A stretch of 31,292 bases of DNA from CAYUVF01 sp964448045 (GTDB lineage: Bacteria > Bacteroidota > Rhodothermia > Rhodothermales > Salinibacteraceae). Within the stretch, counting starts at the first letter, position 1, and every line of letters starts with the position of its first letter. The stretch spans positions 1-31,292 of the forward strand of contig CAYUVF010000054.1 in NCBI GenBank assembly GCA_964448045.1, in the 5' to 3' direction. The notes below the pieces were generated by a model, which searched no databases, was not told the origin of the DNA, and saw only the letters and a program-made list of their open reading frames with translations. Shown piece by piece: positions 1-7,031 of this stretch. Made by a program: the position numbers and the translations under genes.

Positions 1-631
<631 letters not shown>

Positions 632-677
632 GATTTCACTCCAGTATCAGGTTCAACAGGCCGCGGTGGGTGTCGCG

Positions 678-2354
678 TTAGCTATTCGGGATCTCCTGCG
701 GCGCCATCACAAAGGCGTACTCGTAGAAGTAGAGGCCCACGATGCTGAGCACGCCGGCGAGCGCGGTGACGAGCGGCATGCCGGCCAGCAGCAGCGCCAG
801 CGGCACGAGGTGGCCCGCCATGATGCTCCACTGCCAGAAGTGGCGCTTGTAGTGCCCGTGGCTGATGGCGTGTGCGGCCTTGGCAGCAGCTTCGGAGGCG
901 TGCGGCATCCCAAACTCACCGAGCAGCGTGACGAGCAGATCCAGCACGAGGCTCACAGCAAACGTGATAAACGCGACCTGCGCCAGCGCCGCCGGCACGT
1001 CCATGAACGCGCCGGCGATGAGCATCGTCGCCGCGCCGACCATGAGGGCCTGCACGATGAGGTGCAACGGCAGCAGCGTGCTCTGCCAGAGGTCACGCCC
1101 CTCGGCCTGCCCGAAGAGGAACGCCGTGTACACCGCCGCGCCGATGGCGAGCGGCACGCCCGCCCACAGCAGGAGGGGCCGCAGCAGTTCAGCCGGCCCC
1201 GACGAAAACAGTCCGAAGTAGGCACCCGCCTCCAAGATCCACCACCCGCCGGCGACCGCGGTGAAACCGATCAGCAAAAAGGCGCCGCGGACGAGCCAGC
1301 TGTTCCACTGGGGGTGCGTCACGATGCGGAGGAAGCGCTCGGGTCGCTCCAGGTCGTACACCAGCAGCCCCGTCGTGACGGCCGTGAAGACGAGCGACAG
1401 GAAACCGCCCGTCACGAAGCTAAGCGCGTCGAAGGCGAAGAGGCCGAGCCCGTAACCGAGCGCGAGCAGCAGAAAAAGCCCGGCGCCGATACCCTTCGTG
1501 ACGAGGTAGGCCGGCACGGGCCAGTGCCATGGGATCTTGTGCTGCGCGTTGTAGACGTTGCGCACCATCTCGTCGGCCATGGTGCTGTCGCCGATCATGA
1601 CAGGGCCCTGCTCGGGCACGCCCTGCGGCTGCGATTTGCGGAGCGCCGCGCCCGACTTGGCGCGTTTCGGCTCGTCGGATGGCGCGTCGACGACGGGCAG
1701 CTCGTACTCGGGGTCGAGGTCGGGGGCGCCGTCGCCTTCGTGAAGCGGCACGACATCGGCCCAGGCGAACGTCTCCGGGATGCGGTCGGTGGCGGTGGGC
1801 GTGAGCGCCGTCTCCTCGCCGTCCGTGTAGAACAGCTTCGGCGCGGTGCCCTGCTCGGGCTTACGCACCGTCGTCTGGTACTGGGCGAGCATCTGGCTGA
1901 TCTCGGAGTCTGGATCGTCCATATCACCCGCGATGATGGCGTGCTCTGGGCAGACGACCACACAGGCCGGCTCCAGGTCCATCTCGACGCGGTGGGCGCA
2001 GTAGTGGCACTTGGACGCCGTCCCGCTCTCGGGATCCACGTAAATCGCGTCGTACGGGCACGCCTGCAAACACGCCTTACAGCCGATGCACTGCTCCGGA
2101 TCGAACTCGACGATGCCGTCGTCGCGCTGGTACATCGCCTCCGTCGGGCAGATGCGCACGCACGGCGGGTTCGCGCAGTGGTTGCAGCGCGTCACCTGAA
2201 AATGGCGCGTCACGTTCGGGTACTGGCCCGTCTCCACGTTCTTGACCCACGTGCGGTTGACACCCACCGGCACCTCGTTCTCGCTCTTGCATGCCGTGGT
2301 GCACGCGTGGCACCCGATGCACCGGTCGTTGCGGATCAGAAACCCGTAGTTCAT
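678..2354 (-). CDS. Fused 4Fe-4S ferredoxin (DmsB/PhsB-like) and NrfD-type membrane anchor
   Basis: 558 residues. The N-terminal ~140 residues carry four cysteine clusters: C12/15/18/22, C57/60/65/69, C89/92/95/99 and C116/119/131/135, the usual layout for electron-transfer subunits of molybdoenzymes. A Pro/Glu-rich linker (about 140-260) leads to a hydrophobic C-terminal half with roughly eight membrane helices resembling NrfD/PsrC quinone-interacting anchors. In most complexes these are two proteins; here they are one chain. ATG at 2354 is chosen because GGGAGG lies just upstream; an earlier in-frame TTG at 2378 lacks this. The gene precedes the catalytic subunit by 46 bp, so the two probably form one operon that exchanges electrons between the membrane quinone pool and the Mo site. 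Confidence 0.9.
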   Translation of the reverse strand: MNYGFLIRNDRCIGCHACTTACKSENEVPVGVNRTWVKNVETGQYPNVTRHFQVTRCNHCANPPCVRICPTEAMYQRDDGIVEFDPEQCIGCKACLQACPYDAIYVDPESGTASKCHYCAHRVEMDLEPACVVVCPEHAIIAGDMDDPDSEISQMLAQYQTTVRKPEQGTAPKLFYTDGEETALTPTATDRIPETFAWADVVPLHEGDGAPDLDPEYELPVVDAPSDEPKRAKSGAALRKSQPQGVPEQGPVMIGDSTMADEMVRNVYNAQHKIPWHWPVPAYLVTKGIGAGLFLLLALGYGLGLFAFDALSFVTGGFLSLVFTAVTTGLLVYDLERPERFLRIVTHPQWNSWLVRGAFLLIGFTAVAGGWWILEAGAYFGLFSSGPAELLRPLLLWAGVPLAIGAAVYTAFLFGQAEGRDLWQSTLLPLHLIVQALMVGAATMLIAGAFMDVPAALAQVAFITFAVSLVLDLLVTLLGEFGMPHASEAAAKAAHAISHGHYKRHFWQWSIMAGHLVPLALLLAGMPLVTALAGVLSIVGLYFYEYAFVMAPQEIPNS

Positions 2355-2550
2355 CGCATCCTCCCACCGTCGTCCCAAAGTCTCGTCGACAGCCTACCTT
2401 CGCCGTGCATGCAGGCCATGTATTCACACGTATTAAAATGCACAGATCGACCCATAATAGCAAGTTATAACAAGTATAAATTATCGACGCATTTTGGCTG
2501 ATGCGCAAATTGTCCTGTTATTTTCCGCCCGCGCCCTGTACGTTTTGGTG
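2355..2550. promoter_or_regulatory. AT-rich divergent intergenic region
   Basis: This spacer separates the minus-strand molybdoenzyme operon from the plus-strand MoeA-like fragment. Positions about 2420-2525 are much richer in A and T than the surroundings, as expected for promoters reading in both directions. A small dyad, CGCAT (2488-2492) and ATGCG (2501-2505) with an 8-bp gap, could be a regulator site, but short dyads like this are common by chance. No clear -10/-35 or Bacteroidota-type TAnnTTTG box could be assigned. Confidence 0.35.
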
Positions 2551-3009
2551 ATGGACGAAGCCACGCATTCGCCTATGACCGCTTCCTTTACCCTTTCGGA
2601 GGCCCGCCGCATCGTGATCGATTCGTCGGCGGTGCGCGTGCTGGCCGCTCTGGGGCGCGCTCGCGTGCCGGTGCGGCGCATCCCCGAGGTGGCCGTAGTG
2701 GCCACGGGCGTCTGCTTCGAGGCTTACGTGCGGCCCGCCCTCGCCGCCCTGCTCGGCCGCGATCCCGTGCTGCGGCCGCTCCGCCCCGCGACGCTCGCCG
2801 CGCCGATCCGCAAAAAACCGGGTGCGTATTACCTCGCCCGCGGCATCGCAACCCACAGCGACGACGGCTGCCTGCAGGTGCGTCCCACCGGCGCGCAAAA
2901 CGCGCACATTTCCACCTCACTGCTCGCGGCCAACTGCCTCATCCATTTGCCCGAGGCAATGGATCATCCGCCCCCTGGGACGCCCGTGCAGATCGAGTGG
3001 CTGCGGTGA
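2551..3009 (+). pseudogene. moeA: Miniature MoeA (molybdopterin molybdenumtransferase) with internal deletions
   Basis: 152 residues against about 400 for normal MoeA, which inserts molybdate into adenylated molybdopterin. Three pieces of the family are recognisable in order: an N-terminal stretch like the first MoeA helix (TLSEARRIVID), a segment ending in ARVPVRRIPEVAVVATG that normally precedes the core active-site domain, and VCFEAYVRPALAALLGRDP followed by a full-looking C-terminal domain IV (GAQNAHISTSLLAANCLIHLPEAM). The long N-terminal domain and most of the cofactor-binding core between these pieces are absent, yet the frame stays open to the stop. It is divergent from a molybdoenzyme operon, a sensible place for a MoeA. 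I think it is a decayed gene kept open by in-frame deletions; a small protein with a new role is possible. ATG at 2575 is an alternative start. Confidence 0.65.
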
Positions 3010-3021
3010 TGCGCCGAAGCC

Positions 3022-3549
3022 TCAATCGCCGTCTACCGGCGCGTAGGCCCGGAGGTCGGCCTCCAACAGTTGCCCCCACGTGTCGTCGAACGGATGGACC
3101 TGCCGGACGGCCCGGCCATCGCGCACGACCGTTCGCCCCTCGTTGGCCCATCGGAAGATGGAGCCGCGCAGGTTGGTGACGTTGGTGAAGCCCTGCTCGC
3201 GGAGCTGCTGCACGACCCCCGCCGAACGGTAGCCAACCGAGCAGTACACGACGATCGGCGCGCCGGGCGCCAGCGAATCGAGCGCGGGATACGCCTCGGC
3301 TTTGGGGTCGATGCGGCGCGCCCCGGGCAAGTGGCTGACGGCAAATTCCTCGGGCGCGCGCGCATCGAGCAGCAGCGGCCGCACGGCGGTTGAATCGGCC
3401 AGGCGGGCCGCCAGCGAATCGGGGGTGATCGCCGGCGTATCCGGATAGGTGGACGCGATCAGGCGCTCCACGGCCGACCACTTCATGTCGTCGGAGCAGC
3501 CCGTCTGCAGGACCAGCAGGCAAAAGAGGGTGGAGAGCGTCGTACGCAT
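3022..3549 (-). CDS. Rhodanese-domain lipoprotein
   Basis: 175 residues. The N-terminus MRTTLSTLFCLLVLQTGC is a lipoprotein signal with lipobox LQTG-C18, so the mature protein is probably anchored to a membrane in the cell envelope. The rest is one rhodanese fold: DARAPEEFAVSHLPGA is the usual substrate-entry segment and the active-site loop is C103-S-V-G-Y-R-S, with the catalytic cysteine present. Rhodaneses move sulfane sulfur from donors such as thiosulfate to nucleophilic acceptors; the envelope form has no assigned substrate here. ATG at 3549 fits the signal peptide better than an upstream in-frame start. The stop lies 12 bp from the end of the convergent MoeA fragment. Confidence 0.88.
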   Translation of the reverse strand: MRTTLSTLFCLLVLQTGCSDDMKWSAVERLIASTYPDTPAITPDSLAARLADSTAVRPLLLDARAPEEFAVSHLPGARRIDPKAEAYPALDSLAPGAPIVVYCSVGYRSAGVVQQLREQGFTNVTNLRGSIFRWANEGRTVVRDGRAVRQVHPFDDTWGQLLEADLRAYAPVDGD

Positions 3550-3591
3550 GCGATCGTCCGATAGCACAAGCAACAGCGCGGCGCGTCCGGG

Positions 3592-4161
3592 CTAATGCGG
3601 CGATTGGCCGCGGGCCATCATCCAGTGGTGATGCTGGTGATGCGGCCCGTACGCCAGCAGGCCGATGTAGCCCAGCCCGCGAATCTTGTCGGCGGCGGCG
3701 CCTGCGGGATCGGTCACCGTCAGCGTGAACTGGCCATCGCTCGGCTCGACGGTCATCTGCCAGCCAGCGTCGTGTTCGAGCATGGTGGGATGCGCCTCCA
3801 GCACGCGCTCCAGCGACGCCCGCGCCGGCTCCGTCGTCGGCTCCACGACGAGGCGCACGCCACCCTCAATCGCTTCCTTGTCAACCACAGCGACGTTCAT
3901 CGCCACATGGTGCATGTCGATCAGATGCTGGCGGAGCCGCTCCATATCGACCTGCGACCAATCGGTGTCCGGATCGGCTTCCAGCGCCTTGATGGCTTCC
4001 TGCACGGTGCCGAAGATGTCGTTGCCCGGCGCGGTGAGCGGCATCTGCGCCGTGGCGTCTGTCATGCTGTCGTGCGCCCGGTCATCGTGGTGCTGCGCCT
4101 GAGCGGGGAGGCTGGCGGTCGCGAGCAGGCAGGCGGTGAGCAGAGCGGATAGATACGTCAT
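3592..4161 (-). CDS. Secreted histidine-rich protein of unknown function
   Basis: 189 residues with a signal peptide (MTYLSALLTACLLATASLPAQAQ) cleaved near AQA-Q. The mature protein begins with a His/Asp-rich stretch (HHDDRAHDSM) and ends with another His cluster (GPHHQHHHWMM), around a central domain that starts with an acidic amphipathic segment (DWSQVDMERLRQHLIDMHHVAMNV) and then looks beta-rich. The histidine clusters at both ends suggest metal binding in the periplasm; that is inference. It lies 42 bp upstream of the rhodanese lipoprotein on the same strand, so the two may be co-transcribed. The reading frame stays open well upstream, but only ATG 4161 gives a signal peptide. Confidence 0.75.
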   Translation of the reverse strand: MTYLSALLTACLLATASLPAQAQHHDDRAHDSMTDATAQMPLTAPGNDIFGTVQEAIKALEADPDTDWSQVDMERLRQHLIDMHHVAMNVAVVDKEAIEGGVRLVVEPTTEPARASLERVLEAHPTMLEHDAGWQMTVEPSDGQFTLTVTDPAGAAADKIRGLGYIGLLAYGPHHQHHHWMMARGQSPH

Positions 4162-4241
4162 CGGGATTCGCGGTTGATGGGATAGGCAGCCGGGCTCCTC
4201 TGTACCTGCCGCGCCCCGCGAAGTTCGACCCGTCCGGCCCG

Positions 4242-6119
4242 CTACCGGACCACCGCCAGCCGCTGCGTGCGCACCTGCCCATCGGCCACGAGCCGGATGA
4301 GATAGACGCCCGAGGCCAGCCCGCGCGTGTCGACCGTGGCGGTGTGGCGCCCGGCGTCTTGCGACCGGTCGGCCAGCAGGCGGACGCGCCGGCCCAAGAG
4401 ATCGTACACGGCCAGCTGCACCGTGCTGGCGCGCGGCAGCGCATACGGGATGGTGGCCCGTTCGGCGGCCGGGTTGGGGAAGCTGGCGTGCAGCGCCACC
4501 CGCTCCGGCACGCCGAGGGCGACCTCCACGGCGTCGCTGTATTCGAAGGCGCCGTCCGTGTCGATCTGCTTCAGCCGGTAGCGCACGCGGTCGGCCATGA
4601 AGGGCAGTTGCGCATCGGTAAAGCGGTAGGCTTGCGGCGCGCTGGTGGTGCCAACGCCCTCGACGAAGCCCTGCGGCGTCCAATCGGCACCCTCGACGGC
4701 CCGCTGCACCTCGAAGCCGGCGTTGTTCGTCTCTGACGCCGTCGCCCACTGCAGCTGCACGCGGTCGCCATCGAGCGCGGCCTCGAAGGACGTCAGTTCC
4801 ACCGGCAGCGCATTGTCCACCGAGTTGGAGCCGACGGCAAACTGCGAGAAACCGTTCACCGTTGCGCACAGCTGATTGCCGTTGAGTGTGCTGCTGAGGG
4901 GCGTCCACGGATCGCTGGCGAACTCGCGCGTGAGCAGCACCAGCTGCTGCGCGTCGCTGATGCCCCCAATGTCGGTAAGGTCAACGCAGACCTCGGCGGT
5001 GAAATTGGTGAGCCCGTCGTTGCTGATCGAAAAGTACCAGCCCTCCCACAGATTATCGGGCGTGACGGTGGCGCCCCCCGGCGCCGTGGCCGATCCGGAA
5101 AAGCTGATGTTGAGCGGGCTCGTGTTGAAGCGCGTGAGCCGCAGCGTCCCCGAGCTGCTATTGCTCGTCAGCTCGACGCCCAACCCCAGATCGCCGATGT
5201 TGAAGACGGTGCCTATCCCGCCATTCACCTCGGCAACTTCCGGCGGATTCTCGCTCGCCGTCGTGTACACCAGATTGTAGGTGCCATCCTCTGCCTCCTG
5301 GATCGCGCCCACGCTGGTCGACAGGCTCGGGCTGATGAAGTCGTATTCCTGGAGCTCGACGCCATCGGTGGTTTCGTCGCGGCGGATGCGCATCACCTCA
5401 AACGAGCCCGCCGGGGTGAGAAGCGTGCCGTACCCCTCCACGACGCCGTCGATTGCTTCATCAGTCGTGGTCTCACTTAATCCGTTGTCCTGGATTGCGG
5501 TGACTGCATCCGACCACTGCGTCGCCGGGCTGACTTCCAGCGGCAGTGCCCACGTGCGTTTGGAATCGGTGCGGTTGGGGTCGTCGTTCTCGTACGTCGT
5601 GATAATCTCGCCGGAGAAGCCGCCTGAGCTAAAGGGAATGGCGCTCCCGAAGCGGTCGTAGCCGGCGCCATCGGCGATGGTGACGTATTCGTATACCGTC
5701 ACGCCCGTGCCGCCGCTCGGTACCGAGACGGTGATGGCGACCACGTGCTCGGCATCGGTCAGTCCCGGCTCGCTGCTGCCGGGCAGGCCTTCGTTCTGGG
5801 CTTCGCTGAGCGTCAGGAATCGAAACAGCCCCTGTCCGTCCAGTGAGGCACGGTCGGCGAAGGGGCGGAAGTCATACGTTTGATTCGCTCCTGTCGCGCC
5901 GAGGACCGCCTGCAGGTCGGCATCGGTGGCGTCGATCGGGCCGGCGCCGAAGATCTGGATACCTCGCTCTTCCCCCAGGATGCTAAGGAAGTCGTTTGCC
6001 GTAATGGTGGTGACCTGCGCTGACGCGCCGGGCACTGTTACCAGCGAGCCGATGAGCAGTCCGGCCAACAGAAGGAGAAACGAGGAACGAACGGGCCACC
6101 ACGCGTATCGGTCAATCAT
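4242..6119 (-). CDS. Secreted protein with type IX secretion C-terminal sorting domain
   Basis: 625 residues. An N-terminal signal peptide (hydrophobic about 13-30, ending GASAQ) is followed by about 400 residues of beta-rich sequence without a recognised enzyme motif. A segment starting ALPVELTSFEAALDGDRVQL with LQWATASETNNAGFEVQRA is the FN3-like module that commonly precedes sorting domains. The last ~85 residues (SFPNPAAERATIPYALP, VYDLLGRRV, GLASGVYLIRL) are a type A T9SS sorting domain, which in this phylum routes cargo through the outer membrane and is then removed or anchored. The partner secretion genes are not in this window. The role of the N-terminal part is unknown. Confidence 0.9.
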   Translation of the reverse strand: MIDRYAWWPVRSSFLLLLAGLLIGSLVTVPGASAQVTTITANDFLSILGEERGIQIFGAGPIDATDADLQAVLGATGANQTYDFRPFADRASLDGQGLFRFLTLSEAQNEGLPGSSEPGLTDAEHVVAITVSVPSGGTGVTVYEYVTIADGAGYDRFGSAIPFSSGGFSGEIITTYENDDPNRTDSKRTWALPLEVSPATQWSDAVTAIQDNGLSETTTDEAIDGVVEGYGTLLTPAGSFEVMRIRRDETTDGVELQEYDFISPSLSTSVGAIQEAEDGTYNLVYTTASENPPEVAEVNGGIGTVFNIGDLGLGVELTSNSSSGTLRLTRFNTSPLNISFSGSATAPGGATVTPDNLWEGWYFSISNDGLTNFTAEVCVDLTDIGGISDAQQLVLLTREFASDPWTPLSSTLNGNQLCATVNGFSQFAVGSNSVDNALPVELTSFEAALDGDRVQLQWATASETNNAGFEVQRAVEGADWTPQGFVEGVGTTSAPQAYRFTDAQLPFMADRVRYRLKQIDTDGAFEYSDAVEVALGVPERVALHASFPNPAAERATIPYALPRASTVQLAVYDLLGRRVRLLADRSQDAGRHTATVDTRGLASGVYLIRLVADGQVRTQRLAVVR

Positions 6120-6282
6120 TAGGTTTCATGGATCAAAAGCAGGGAAAACGCCATAGTATCGCCGAAATTACGTCCATTCCTCGCAGGCCGGATCAACCTT
6201 TGGCGCAAGTCCGGGCGCGCCATTCCTCCTGTCGGGCTGTTCCCTGACCGAGACGAATCCGCCTCCAGCACGGCCCATCCGC

Positions 6283-6831
6283 CTACGCCGCCCACGCCTC
6301 CATGAGGGGTCCGTTCTCCCCGTAGACCGGGTCCATCTCCGGAAGAGAGACCCGCTCGATATTGCGGTCGGCCTGCGGGCGCTCCTCCGGCTTGCCATAA
6401 TTCATGTCCCACTGCTGCCCCTCCGGATAGGCGCCCACGACGAGAAAGTCGGAGCTCGATCCGAAGTTCTTGTGCGCAACGCCCGCCGGGAGAATGAGCC
6501 CATCGCCCGCCTGCACATCCACGATCTCGCCGTGATCGCCTCCCAGCTGCACCTGCGCCGAGCCCTGAACGACGATGAGCACCTCGTGGGCTGTGCTGTG
6601 ATAATGGTGGTAGCGGTAGATGCCATCGCGCCACGTCCCGCCCCAGCGGTGGGCCTTCAGCACGCGCTCCGCCGTCGCTGGCGTGGAGTGAGGAAGACTG
6701 AAGGCGCCGCGCATAAGCAGCAGCGGCAGCTCGGCATTGTTGGGGAAGGTCCCGTCATCGGTGAGGTGATGCGTCGTCACCTCCGGCGGATTCACGACAT
6801 CCCGAAAACGCTCCGGTACCCGATCAGCCAT
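6283..6831 (-). CDS. Cupin-domain protein
   Basis: 182 residues, no signal peptide, probably cytoplasmic. A single cupin barrel is seen: motif 1 around YRYHHYHSTAHEVL with H76, H78 and E83 placed to bind a metal, and motif 2 around LPAGVAHKNFG with H120. It resembles small stand-alone cupins found in many bacteria, whose reactions are mostly not established; sugar isomerase, dioxygenase or binding functions are all possible. ATG at 6831 is used because the frame upstream does not resemble coding sequence. It is transcribed away from uvrA, 200 bp distant, and is followed after 163 bp by the T9SS cargo gene on the same strand. Confidence 0.85.
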   Translation of the reverse strand: MADRVPERFRDVVNPPEVTTHHLTDDGTFPNNAELPLLLMRGAFSLPHSTPATAERVLKAHRWGGTWRDGIYRYHHYHSTAHEVLIVVQGSAQVQLGGDHGEIVDVQAGDGLILPAGVAHKNFGSSSDFLVVGAYPEGQQWDMNYGKPEERPQADRNIERVSLPEMDPVYGENGPLMEAWAA

Positions 6832-7031
6832 AGAGGGTGAACGTAGGGTATGCCAAGTAGCGCGATGACCATGGTCTGACTCGTATGAACGCCCACCCGG
6901 CAGGTTCGAGCCCATGCCACGTCCGGTATCTGTTACCGCTCCGTTGATGTTTCACACGCGGAGGCGGCATCATCGGGCGAGCTGTGTCGTATAGGTGTGT
7001 TACCTCTGTTTTACGCATCAAACCCGCTCCC

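Noticed and set aside
6895..6925. T-arm-like GGTTCGAGCCC suggesting a tRNA
   Set aside because: The flanking bases do not pair as a T stem and no acceptor, D or anticodon arms could be drawn.
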